This document shows, one piece after another, positions 1-7,436 of a DNA stretch of 64,000 bases. Where the stretch lies: contig NZ_BEVZ01000008.1 in the NCBI RefSeq assembly GCF_003112515.1, positions 248,001 through 312,000 of the forward strand, in the 5' to 3' direction. The stretch comes from Streptomyces fragilis (GTDB lineage Bacteria; Actinomycetota; Actinomycetes; Streptomycetales; Streptomycetaceae). A program made the position numbers and the translations under genes. Position 1 is the first letter of the stretch. Each line of letters opens with the position of its first letter. The notes beneath the pieces are model-generated. The model did not search any database. It saw only the letters and a program-made list of their open reading frames with translations, and was not told where the DNA came from.

Positions 1-372
1 GACCAGGGCCAGGTGCGAGGCCCCTGGCAGGGCCCGCAGCTGCTCGCGCACCGTGCGCCAGGAGTTCTGGACGATTTTCAGCGTGATGTAGGCGGAGGTG
101 CCCTGACCGGCCCGTTCGTGGTCGATCCGGGCGCCGAAGCCGCGGATCACGCCGTCCTCGATCAGCCGGTTGATCCGCGCGTAGGCGTTGGCCCGGGAGA
201 CGTGCACCCGCTCGGCCACCGACCGTATGGACGCGCGGCCGTCCTTCTGGAGCATTCCGAGGATGTCCTGGTCGATGGCGTCCAGCACCCTGGGAGGCGG
301 CAGCGGGCGGGCGCCGGTGGGCGCCGGCACGACACCCTTCTCCGGGCCGTCGGCCATTTGTTCAGGTCGCAT
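1..372 (-). CDS. AsnC/Lrp-family transcriptional regulator (3' end outside window)
   Basis: The first 124 codons are present; the gene runs off the left edge. After a Pro-rich N-terminus of about 25 residues comes an AsnC-type helix-turn-helix (LDAIDQDILGMLQKDGRASI, then VSRANAYARINRLIEDGVI), followed by the start of the ligand-binding RAM domain. The ATG at 370-372 is the first plausible start. It diverges from the bkd operon across a 172-bp gap. From memory, AsnC-family regulators called BkdR control bkd genes in Streptomyces, so control of the adjacent operon is the obvious inference. The family fold is clear; the specific role is inferred from position. Confidence 0.88.
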   Translation of the reverse strand, partial: MRPEQMADGPEKGVVPAPTGARPLPPPRVLDAIDQDILGMLQKDGRASIRSVAERVHVSRANAYARINRLIEDGVIRGFGARIDHERAGQGTSAYITLKIVQNSWRTVREQLRALPGASHLALV

Positions 373-417
373 GCTTCCCCGCCTCCCTCCCCTGGACACC
401 GTGCCTCCATCTCAGGC

Positions 418-439
418 TGTGGAGAACCGTTTGTCCACA
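418..439. other. Two DnaA-box matches in inverted orientation
   Basis: TGTGGAGAA (418-426, reverse complement TTCTCCACA) and TTGTCCACA (431-439) face each other across four bases. Both fit the streptomycete DnaA-box consensus (T/C)(T/C)(G/A/C)TCCACA, and the second is the preferred form. They sit inside an imperfect inverted repeat (413-423 and 434-444) between the regulator and bkdA. The same repeat could instead be an AsnC-family operator. Confidence 0.5.
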
Positions 440-463
440 GGCTGACGCCGCCTGTAGCCAAAA

Positions 464-492
464 TTCGCCAACGACCGAACAATCGGTAGGTG
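464..492 (+). promoter_or_regulatory. Candidate promoter of the first bkd operon
   Basis: TTCGCC (464-469) is followed after exactly 17 nt by TAGGTG (487-492), a weak vegetative-type -35/-10 pair 52 nt upstream of the bkdA ATG. A small palindrome, CCGA-ACAA-TCGG (475-486), fills the spacer. This is a spacing and sequence match only. Confidence 0.3.
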
Positions 493-544
493 AGGCGCGT
501 CACACCCGGCGTCCTCGTAGCCACTCCCACGAGGAGGTGCCGTC

Positions 545-1702
545 ATGACGGTGATGGAGCAGCGGGACACCTACCGCCCCGCCCCGCCGCCCGCCTGGCA
601 GCCGCGCACGGACCCCGCGCCCCTGCTGCCCGACGCCGAGCCCTACCGCGTCCTCGGGACACCGGCCGCCGACGAGGCCGCCGCGGCCGATCCCGGCCTG
701 CTGCGCCGCCTGTACGCCGAGGTGGTGCGCGGCCGCCGTTACAACGCCCAGGCCACCGCCCTGACCAAGCAGGGCCGCCTCGCCGTCTACCCGTCCAGCA
801 CCGGCCAGGAGGCCTGCGAGGTGGCCGCCGCCATGGTCCTCGCCGACCAGGACTGGCTCTTCCCCAGCTACCGGGACACCCTCGCCGTGGTCGGCCGCGG
901 CGTCGACCCGGTGGAGGCGCTGACCCTGCTGCGCGGCGACCGGCACACCGGCTACGACCCCTACGCCCACCGGGTCGCCCCGCTGAGCACCCCGCTGGCC
1001 ACCCAGCTGCCGCACGCGGTCGGGCTGGCCCACGCCGCCCGCCTGAAGGGCGACGACGTGGTCGCCCTCGCCATGATCGGCGACGGAGGCACCAGCGAGG
1101 GCGACTTCCACGAGGCGCTCAACTTCGCCGCCGTCTGGCGGGCCCCCGTCGTCTTCCTGGTCCAGAACAACGGCTTCGCCATCTCCGTCCCGCTGGCCAA
1201 GCAGTCAGCCGCCCCCTCCCTGGCCCACAAGGCCGTCGGGTACGGCATACCGGGCCGGCTGGTGGACGGGAACGACGCCGTCGCCGTCCACCAGGTCCTG
1301 AGCGAGGCCGTCCGGCACGCCCGGGAGGGCAACGGCCCGGTGCTGGTGGAGGCGATCACCTACCGTCTGGACGCCCACACCAACGCCGACGACGCGACCC
1401 GCTACCGGGAGTCCTCCGAGGTGGACGCCTGGCGTGACCACGACCCGGTGCTGCTGCTCGAGCGGGAGCTGACCGCGCGCGGCGTGCTGGACGAGGACGC
1501 GATCGGCGCGGTCCGCGAGGACGCCGAGGCGATGGCCGCCGACCTGCGGGCCCGGATGAACCAGGACCCCGAGATCGACCCCATGGAACTCTTCGCGCAC
1601 GTCTACGCCGAGCCCACGCCCCAGCTGCTGGAGCAGCAGGCGATGCTCAGGGCCGAGCTGGAGGCTGAGGCGCACCCGCAGCAGGAAGGCACGGCCCGAT
1701 GA
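545..1702 (+). CDS. bkdA: Branched-chain alpha-keto acid dehydrogenase E1 alpha subunit (first copy)
   Basis: This 385-residue thiamine-diphosphate enzyme subunit forms, with E1 beta, the decarboxylase that converts valine-, leucine- and isoleucine-derived 2-oxo acids to acyl groups carried by E2. The ThDP motif is visible as GDG (179-181) through QNN (207-209), and the YRLDAHTNADDATRY segment matches the phosphorylation-loop region of the family. A GAGGAGG ribosome site lies 6-12 nt upstream of the ATG. It overlaps the E1 beta start by four bases (ATGA), indicating translational coupling. A second E1 alpha with the same architecture lies at 15602. The branched-chain rather than pyruvate assignment rests on the alpha/beta/E2 operon layout and the AsnC regulator next door. 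Confidence 0.93.
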   Translation: MTVMEQRDTYRPAPPPAWQPRTDPAPLLPDAEPYRVLGTPAADEAAAADPGLLRRLYAEVVRGRRYNAQATALTKQGRLAVYPSSTGQEACEVAAAMVLADQDWLFPSYRDTLAVVGRGVDPVEALTLLRGDRHTGYDPYAHRVAPLSTPLATQLPHAVGLAHAARLKGDDVVALAMIGDGGTSEGDFHEALNFAAVWRAPVVFLVQNNGFAISVPLAKQSAAPSLAHKAVGYGIPGRLVDGNDAVAVHQVLSEAVRHAREGNGPVLVEAITYRLDAHTNADDATRYRESSEVDAWRDHDPVLLLERELTARGVLDEDAIGAVREDAEAMAADLRARMNQDPEIDPMELFAHVYAEPTPQLLEQQAMLRAELEAEAHPQQEGTAR

Positions 1703-2736
1703 CCACCGGCACCTCTCTCGGCACTGCCGTCGACAGCGCCGTGGCGGTCCAGCAGACGGCCATGGCGCAGGCGCTCAACCGCGCGCTGCGGGACTCCATG
1801 GCCGAGGACCCGTCCGTCCATGTCCTGGGCGAGGACGTGGGCACCCTGGGCGGTGTCTTCCGGATCACCGACGGCCTCGCGGCCGAGTTCGGCGACCACC
1901 GGTGCACCGACACCCCGCTCGCCGAGGCGGGGATCCTCGGCACCGCCGTCGGCATGGCCATGTACGGCCTGCGGCCGGTGGTCGAGATGCAGTTCGACGC
2001 CTTCGCCTACCCGGCCTTCGAGCAGCTGATCTCGCACGTCGCGAAGATGCGCAACCGCACCCGCGGCGCGATGCCCCTGCCGATCACCGTGCGCGTCCCC
2101 TACGGCGGCGGCATAGGCGGCGTGGAGCACCACAGCGACTCCTCCGAGGCGTACTACATGGCGACGCCGGGTCTGCACGTGGTCACGCCGGCCACGGTGG
2201 CCGACGCCTACGGCATGCTGCGGCAGGCCATCGCCTCCGACGACCCGGTGGTGTTCCTCGAGCCCAAGCGGCTCTACTGGGGCAAGGACGCCTGGGACCC
2301 CCAGGACCCGGCACCGGTCGAGCCGATCGGCAAGGCCGTGGTCCGCCGGACCGGGCGCAGCGCCACGCTGATCACCTACGGCCCGTCGCTGCCGGTCTGC
2401 CTGGAGGCGGCGGAGGCGGCCCGGGCCGAGGGCTGGGACCTGGGCGTGGTCGACCTGCGGTCGCTGGTGCCGTTCGACGACGAGACGGTCTGCGCCGAGG
2501 TGCGGCGCACCGGCCGCGCGGTCGTGGTGCACGAGTCGGGCGGCTTCGGCGGACCGGGCGGGGAGATCGCCGCCCGGATCACCGAGCGCTGCTTCCACCA
2601 TCTGGAGGCTCCCGTTCTCCGGGTCGCCGGATTCGACATCCCGTATCCTCCGCCGATGGCGGAGCGGCATCACCTGCCCGGCGTGGACCGGATTCTGGAC
2701 GCGGTGGGACGGCTGCAGTGGGAGGCGGGCGACTGA
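1699..2736 (+). CDS. bkdB: Branched-chain alpha-keto acid dehydrogenase E1 beta subunit (first copy)
   Basis: This 345-residue transketolase-like subunit completes the E1 heterotetramer. Family features are HVLGEDVGTLGGVF near residue 40, DTPLAEAGILGTAVGMAMYG near 70, and RVPYGGGIGGVEHHS near 135. The C-terminal transketolase domain ends in the conserved AARITERCFHHLEAPVLRV segment. Its ATG overlaps the E1 alpha stop, and its stop overlaps the E2 start, so all three genes are probably translated from one message. Compared with the copy at 16807 it has an extra N-terminal stretch of about 10 residues. Confidence 0.93.
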   Translation: MTTGTSLGTAVDSAVAVQQTAMAQALNRALRDSMAEDPSVHVLGEDVGTLGGVFRITDGLAAEFGDHRCTDTPLAEAGILGTAVGMAMYGLRPVVEMQFDAFAYPAFEQLISHVAKMRNRTRGAMPLPITVRVPYGGGIGGVEHHSDSSEAYYMATPGLHVVTPATVADAYGMLRQAIASDDPVVFLEPKRLYWGKDAWDPQDPAPVEPIGKAVVRRTGRSATLITYGPSLPVCLEAAEAARAEGWDLGVVDLRSLVPFDDETVCAEVRRTGRAVVVHESGGFGGPGGEIAARITERCFHHLEAPVLRVAGFDIPYPPPMAERHHLPGVDRILDAVGRLQWEAGD

Positions 2737-4283
2737 TGGCCGAGGTATTCGAGTTCAAGCTGCCGGACCTGGGCGAAGGGCTGACCGAGGCGCAGATCGT
2801 GCAGTGGATGGTCGAGGTGGGCGACGTGGTCGCCGTCGACCAGCCCGTCGTCGAGGTCGAGACGGCCAAGGCGATGGTGGAGGTGCCCTGCCCCTACGGC
2901 GGGGTCGTCACCGCGCGGTACGGCGAGGAAGGGGGGTCCCTTCCGGTGGGCGCCCCGCTGATCACGGTCGCGGTGGGCGCGGCCCCGGGCGACCTGTCCC
3001 TGGGCGAGACCGGCGCGGGTGTCTCCGGCACGGCGGCCGGCACGGTGAACGGCACGGCCGTCGAGGGCGCGGAGGGTTCCGGGAACGTGCTGGTCGGCTA
3101 CGGCACCTCGGCGCCGCCGGCCCGCCGCCGCAGGGTTCCTCCGCCGTCCCCGGTCCGCGGCCGGCCGCGGCAGCCGTCGGAGTCCTCTCCGGCAGAGCCG
3201 GCCGGTTCGCGAGCGGCCGAGGCGCGATCCGGTCCGGTGGGTGCCGACTCGGCGCGGTCCTCCTCGCCGGAGGCCGCGGCGGCTGCCGCTCCCTCCTCCG
3301 TGAACGGCACGGCCGCTCCCGTCCGGGCGGGGCGGGCCGCGGACGGCGTGGGCGCCGCGTCCTCGCAGGACGGCCCGGTCCCGGTCATCTCCCCGCTGGT
3401 GCGACGCCTCGCCCGGGACAACGGCCTGGATCTGCGGGAGATCAACGGTTCCGGCCCCGAGGGTCTGATCCTGCGCGCCGACGTCGAGTACGCGCTGCGG
3501 GCCATGGCGTCCCGGGACCAGGCGCAGGACCACCGGGACACGGCCACCGTGTCCCCCCTGCGCCCGGTGGACGCGCCCGTGGCGGCCGATGCCGGCGAGA
3601 CGCGGATCCCGCTGCGCGGACTGCTGGGCGCGGCGGCCGACAAGTTCACCCGGAGCCGGAGCGAGATACCGGACGCCACCTGCTGGGTGGACGCCGACGC
3701 CACGGAGCTGCTGAACGCCCGCGCGGCGATGAACGCCGGGCCGGGGCCGAAGATCTCGCTGATCGCCCTGCTGGCGAGGATCTGCGTCGCCGCCCTGGAC
3801 CGCTTCCCGGAGCTCAACGCCACGGTCGACACCGAGGCGCGGGAGATCGTGCGGTTCGGGCAGGTGCACATCGGCTTCGCGGCGCAGACCCCGCGGGGGC
3901 TGGTGGTGCCCGTGGTCCGCGACGCCCACCGGCGCGACGCGGAGTCGCTGACCGGGGAGTTCTCGCGGCTCACCGAGTCGGCGCGGTCCGGCGGGCTGCG
4001 GCCCGCCGAGCTCTCCGGCTCGACCTTCACCCTCAACAACTACGGGGTGTTCGGCGTCGACGGTTCGACCCCGATCCTCAACCATCCCGAGGCGGCCATG
4101 CTGGGCGTGGGGCGCATCACGCCCAAGCCGTGGGTGCATCAGGGCGAGTTGGCGGTGCGTCACGTGACGCAGCTGTCGCTCACCTTCGACCACCGGGTCT
4201 GTGACGGCGGTACCGCGGGCGGTTTCCTGCGGTACGTGGCCGACTGCATCGAGCAGCCTGCGGTACTCCTGCGTTCCCTGTGA
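2736..4283 (+). CDS. bkdC: Branched-chain alpha-keto acid dehydrogenase E2 (dihydrolipoyl acyltransferase, first copy)
   Basis: E2 moves the acyl group from E1 to coenzyme A on a lipoyl arm. The 515-residue product has one lipoyl domain with lipoyl-lysine K45 in VETAKAM, an Ala/Ser/Pro/Arg linker (about 85-215), a peripheral subunit-binding domain (about 217-253), and a catalytic domain ending with FDHRVCDG near residue 485, the CoA-acyltransferase HxxxDG motif. The ATG at 2736 overlaps the E1 beta stop and gives the canonical N-terminus MAEVFEFKLPDLGEG; the reading frame stays open well upstream, but that part is antisense-like shadow. No E3 gene is in the window, so dihydrolipoamide dehydrogenase must be encoded elsewhere. 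Confidence 0.94.
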   Translation: MAEVFEFKLPDLGEGLTEAQIVQWMVEVGDVVAVDQPVVEVETAKAMVEVPCPYGGVVTARYGEEGGSLPVGAPLITVAVGAAPGDLSLGETGAGVSGTAAGTVNGTAVEGAEGSGNVLVGYGTSAPPARRRRVPPPSPVRGRPRQPSESSPAEPAGSRAAEARSGPVGADSARSSSPEAAAAAAPSSVNGTAAPVRAGRAADGVGAASSQDGPVPVISPLVRRLARDNGLDLREINGSGPEGLILRADVEYALRAMASRDQAQDHRDTATVSPLRPVDAPVAADAGETRIPLRGLLGAAADKFTRSRSEIPDATCWVDADATELLNARAAMNAGPGPKISLIALLARICVAALDRFPELNATVDTEAREIVRFGQVHIGFAAQTPRGLVVPVVRDAHRRDAESLTGEFSRLTESARSGGLRPAELSGSTFTLNNYGVFGVDGSTPILNHPEAAMLGVGRITPKPWVHQGELAVRHVTQLSLTFDHRVCDGGTAGGFLRYVADCIEQPAVLLRSL

Positions 4284-4296
4284 TCGCGGCGCCCTC

Positions 4297-4302
4297 CATA
4301 CT
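4297..4302 (+). promoter_or_regulatory. Candidate -10 element of a leaderless transcript
   Basis: CATACT ends 6 nt before the GTG of the MobA-like gene. The only Shine-Dalgarno-like run, GGGGGG, abuts the start codon. This would suit an internal promoter giving a leaderless mRNA after the bkd operon. No convincing -35 is visible. Confidence 0.28.
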
Positions 4303-4308
4303 CGGGGG

Positions 4309-5880
4309 GTGATCGACCACAGCAGCTCCCCCGCCGTGCGGGGCGACGGGCACCACGGCTTCGACGCCGTGGTGCTCGCCGGCGGTGCCGCCCGCCGGCT
4401 GGGCGGCGCCGACAAGCCGGGTGTGCGGGTCGGCGGCCGGGCCCTGCTCGACCGGGTCCTGGCCGCCTGCTCCGACGCCGGGCGCACCGTCGTCGTGGCC
4501 GACCCCCGGTCGACCGGGCGGCCGGTGCGGTGGGCGCGGGAGGAGCCGCCCGGGGGCGGTCCGGTGGCCGCCCTGGCGGCGGGCCTCGAGCAGACCGCCG
4601 CCGACGTCGTCGTGGTCCTCTCCGCGGACCTCCCCTTCCTCGACGCCGCCACCGTCCACCGCCTCGTGAGCACGCTGACCACACCCCCGTCCGCCGCCCA
4701 TGCCGCGGATACTGCCGCCCGGGTCACCGGGGCTGCACGCGCTGCGGATCGTGCCGCTCACGCCGCTGGGTCTGCTCATGCCGCAGACTCGGCCGCCGAC
4801 GCCGCCAGGACTGCTCACGCTGCGGACACCGCCGCCGACGCCTCAACGGGCGCGGTCGCTAGGCCCGATCGTGCGGCGAGTGCCCGAGCTGCCGCTGCCG
4901 TGCCCGTTGTCGCCTCCGGTGACGACCTTGGCGCCGCTGATGCTGTGGGTGACCGTGCCGCGAGTGCTCAAGCTGCTGCCGGGTCCTTCACCCCCTCCGA
5001 CACCTTGGGCGCCCCGGGTGCTGCCGACACCCGGAGGGCCGCCGGCGCCGCTGAGGGGGCCGAAGCCGCCAACGCCGGTTCCGCCGGTGCCTCCGACCCG
5101 GTTGGCCTCGCCGACCCGGCTGACCGCGCCGCACCGAGCGACCGCGCCCGTGGAACCGACCCCGCCCGTGATGGCGGCCCCGCCCGTGATGGCGGCCGCC
5201 GTGAAGGCGGCTCCGGCGTGGTCGTCCCCCCGGGCGACGGCAACGCCATGTGCGACGCCGTGCTGGTCGTGGACGGGGAAGGGCGGCGGCAGCCCTTGGT
5301 GGCGGCCTACCGGGCCGAGCCGCTGCGGCGCGTACTCGCGGCGGTCGCGGAGGCGAACGGTGGGCTCGACGGGCTGCCCCTGCGACGACTGACCGAGTCG
5401 CTTCGGGTCACACTCATCAGCGACCCCGCCGCGTCCTTCGACTGCGACACCTGGGACGACATCGACACCGCCCGCGCGCGTATCAGGGAGCATGAGCACG
5501 TGTTGGATGAATGGATCACCGCAGCCAAGGACGAGCTGGGCATCGACCTGGACGTCGACACCACCCTGCTCCTCGACCTCGCCCGCGACGCGGCGCACGG
5601 TGTCGCCCGCCCCGCGGCACCGCTGACCACGTTCCTGGTGGGTTACGCGGCCGGCCGTGCGGGCGGCGGTCCCGAGGAGGTTGCGGAGGCCACCCGCAAG
5701 GCCGTCGCCCTCGCCCTGCGCTGGGCCGACGAGGCCGCCGCCGCGAAGGGAGCCGCCTCGGACGCCGTCCCCGACGCCACCCCGGGCGCCGCTTCCGGCC
5801 CCGCCGCCGCACCGCGCAGCACCCCCGGCAGCGCCCCCGGCACCGCTGCCGACCCCGTGACGCCCGCGGACGCCGGATGA
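4309..5880 (+). CDS. MobA-like nucleotidyltransferase split by a low-complexity insert, fused to a DUF6457-type domain
   Basis: The first part is a MobA/GT-A fold: AVVLAGGAARRLGGADKPG (about 19-37) is the nucleotide-binding loop and LSADLPFLD near 105 holds the metal-binding Asp. MobA attaches GMP to molybdopterin, which suits the moeA gene that follows with a four-base overlap. The fold is interrupted at about 126-305 by some 180 residues of Ala/Asp/Arg/Thr-rich degenerate repeats (AHAADTAA-like). The MobA half then resumes (AMCDAVLVVDGEGRRQPLVAAYR region, 312-335). Residues 400-485 (DEWITAAKDELGI onward) match the small helical DUF6457 domain. I chose GTG 4309 because it lies just after the E2 stop and just before the conserved domain. 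Guanylyltransferase activity is inferred. Confidence 0.8.
   Translation: MIDHSSSPAVRGDGHHGFDAVVLAGGAARRLGGADKPGVRVGGRALLDRVLAACSDAGRTVVVADPRSTGRPVRWAREEPPGGGPVAALAAGLEQTAADVVVVLSADLPFLDAATVHRLVSTLTTPPSAAHAADTAARVTGAARAADRAAHAAGSAHAADSAADAARTAHAADTAADASTGAVARPDRAASARAAAAVPVVASGDDLGAADAVGDRAASAQAAAGSFTPSDTLGAPGAADTRRAAGAAEGAEAANAGSAGASDPVGLADPADRAAPSDRARGTDPARDGGPARDGGRREGGSGVVVPPGDGNAMCDAVLVVDGEGRRQPLVAAYRAEPLRRVLAAVAEANGGLDGLPLRRLTESLRVTLISDPAASFDCDTWDDIDTARARIREHEHVLDEWITAAKDELGIDLDVDTTLLLDLARDAAHGVARPAAPLTTFLVGYAAGRAGGGPEEVAEATRKAVALALRWADEAAAAKGAASDAVPDATPGAASGPAAAPRSTPGSAPGTAADPVTPADAG
4685..5225 (+). repeat. Degenerate Ala/Asp-rich repeat DNA inserted within the MobA domain
   Basis: About 540 bp of variable short repeats encode motifs such as AHAADTAA, AHAADSAA, PARDGG and ADRAA. 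Two PARDGG units occur back to back near 5160-5200. The tract has all three frames largely open, which is typical of slippage-prone GC-rich sequence. It lies between two conserved halves of the nucleotidyltransferase fold. Confidence 0.75.
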
Positions 5881-7436
5881 CCGAGCCAGGCAACCCGGTG
5901 GGCCGCCTCCCCGTCGACGGCGGTTCCACCGAAGGTCTCGACGACCTCGACGGCTTCGACGACCTCGGCATCCAGGAGGCGCTGACCCTCGTCAACGAGG
6001 GCAGGACCGCAGGCGTGTTCGCCCCGGGACGTCCTCGGGCGGAGACCCTGGCGGCCTCGGAGACCCCGGCGGCCTCGGGCACCCCGAGCGCCCTGGACAC
6101 CCCAGGTACCGCAGGAACCCCAGGTACCGCAGGAACCCCAGGAACCGCCCAGGCCCCGCAGGTCCTGCATACCCCGCAGACCCCGCCGGCCTCGGAGGGC
6201 AGCCGGGCCGGCCACCGGCACACCGGCCTGCCCTGGCGGCAGGCGCGTGCCGTGGCCGACCGGGCGGGCCGCGCCGCCCGTGCCGCGCGCCACCGTTCCC
6301 GCACGCCCGCCCAGGTGCCGCTCGACGCCGCGCTGGGCCGGGTGCTGGCCGCTCCGCTCACCGCGCTCACCGACCTGCCACCGTTCGACACCTCCGCCAT
6401 GGACGGCTGGGCCGTCGCCGGCCCCGGCCCCTGGCAGGTGCGGGAGGACCAGGTCCTGGCCGGCGACTCGGAACCCGCGCCGCTGGCCGACGGCGAGGCG
6501 GCCCCCATCGCCACCGGCGCCCGTGTCCCCCGGGACACCACGGCGGTGCTGCGGACCGAGCACGGCCGCCCCGACCAGGCCGGCCGCCTGCACGCCCAGC
6601 GGGAGACCGGCTACGGCCAGGACATCCGCCTCCGCGGCCAGGAGTGCCGTTCGGGGGACCAGTTGCTGCCCGCCGGGACGCCTGTCACCCCGCCGGTCCT
6701 CGGCCTGGCCGCCGCGGCCGGGTACGACACGCTCGCCGTCGCTTCCCGGCCGTGCGTCGAGATCCTGGTCCTGGGCGACGAACTCCTTACCGCTGGGCGC
6801 CCGCGTGACGGGCTGATCCGGGACGCCCTCGGCCCTATGCTTCCGCCGTGGCTGCGGGTCCTCGGCGCGGAGGTCACCGCCGTCCGCCGTCTGGGCGACG
6901 ACGCCGAGGCGCTGCGCCGCGCGGTCGTCGACAGCGAGGCCGACCTGATCGTCACCACCGGCGGCACCGCGGCCGGGCCGGTCGACCACGTCCACCCGAT
7001 CCTGCACGCGACCGGCGCCGACCTCCTGGTGGACGGCGTCCAGGTCCGCCCCGGCCACCCCATGCTGCTGGCCCGGTTGGGGGACGGGCGCCACCTCGTT
7101 GGTCTGCCGGGCAACCCGCTGGCCGCCGTCTCCGGTCTGCTGACGCTCGCCCAGCCGCTGCTGCGTGCCCTAGGCGAGCATCCGGCGCCGGAGCCCTACG
7201 CCCTGCCGCTGGCCGAAGGAGTCCAGGGGCATCCGCACGACACCCGGCTGGTGCCGGTGGTGCTGCGCGCGGACCGGGCCCATCCGCTGCACTACACCGG
7301 CCCCGCCATGCTCCGCGGCATGGCGGCGGCCGACGCCCTCGCCGTGATCCCGCCGGGCGGGCTGCGGCCGGGAGACGAAAGCGAGCTCCTGGACCTCCCC
7401 TGGACGCTCGCCGGAACGGGAGTGTGTTTCACGTGA
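5877..7436 (+). CDS. moeA: Molybdopterin molybdenumtransferase MoeA
   Basis: MoeA inserts molybdate into adenylylated molybdopterin, the last common step of molybdenum cofactor synthesis. The 519-residue protein carries an unusual N-terminal extension of roughly 130 residues, including a thrice-repeated TAGTPG-type stretch near 75-90. The normal MoeA domains follow: VPLDAALGRVLAAPLTA, DTSAMDGWAV, GARVP, then the MPT-binding domain with TTGGTAAGPVDHV near 360 and LPGNPLAAVSGL near 410. The ATG overlaps the preceding stop (ATGA), coupling it to the MobA-like gene. The stop codon lies inside the parS palindrome. Confidence 0.9.
   Translation: MTEPGNPVGRLPVDGGSTEGLDDLDGFDDLGIQEALTLVNEGRTAGVFAPGRPRAETLAASETPAASGTPSALDTPGTAGTPGTAGTPGTAQAPQVLHTPQTPPASEGSRAGHRHTGLPWRQARAVADRAGRAARAARHRSRTPAQVPLDAALGRVLAAPLTALTDLPPFDTSAMDGWAVAGPGPWQVREDQVLAGDSEPAPLADGEAAPIATGARVPRDTTAVLRTEHGRPDQAGRLHAQRETGYGQDIRLRGQECRSGDQLLPAGTPVTPPVLGLAAAAGYDTLAVASRPCVEILVLGDELLTAGRPRDGLIRDALGPMLPPWLRVLGAEVTAVRRLGDDAEALRRAVVDSEADLIVTTGGTAAGPVDHVHPILHATGADLLVDGVQVRPGHPMLLARLGDGRHLVGLPGNPLAAVSGLLTLAQPLLRALGEHPAPEPYALPLAEGVQGHPHDTRLVPVVLRADRAHPLHYTGPAMLRGMAAADALAVIPPGGLRPGDESELLDLPWTLAGTGVCFT

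Noticed and set aside
4157..4170. Palindrome GCGTCACGTGACGC as a second parS site
   Set aside because: It shares only the TCACGTGA core with parS, differs in the flanks, and lies inside conserved E2 coding sequence (RHVTQ).
4700..5392. Pro-rich 230-codon frame overlapping the MobA-like gene
   Set aside because: It is the alternate-frame reading of the repetitive insert; no ribosome site or conserved motif.
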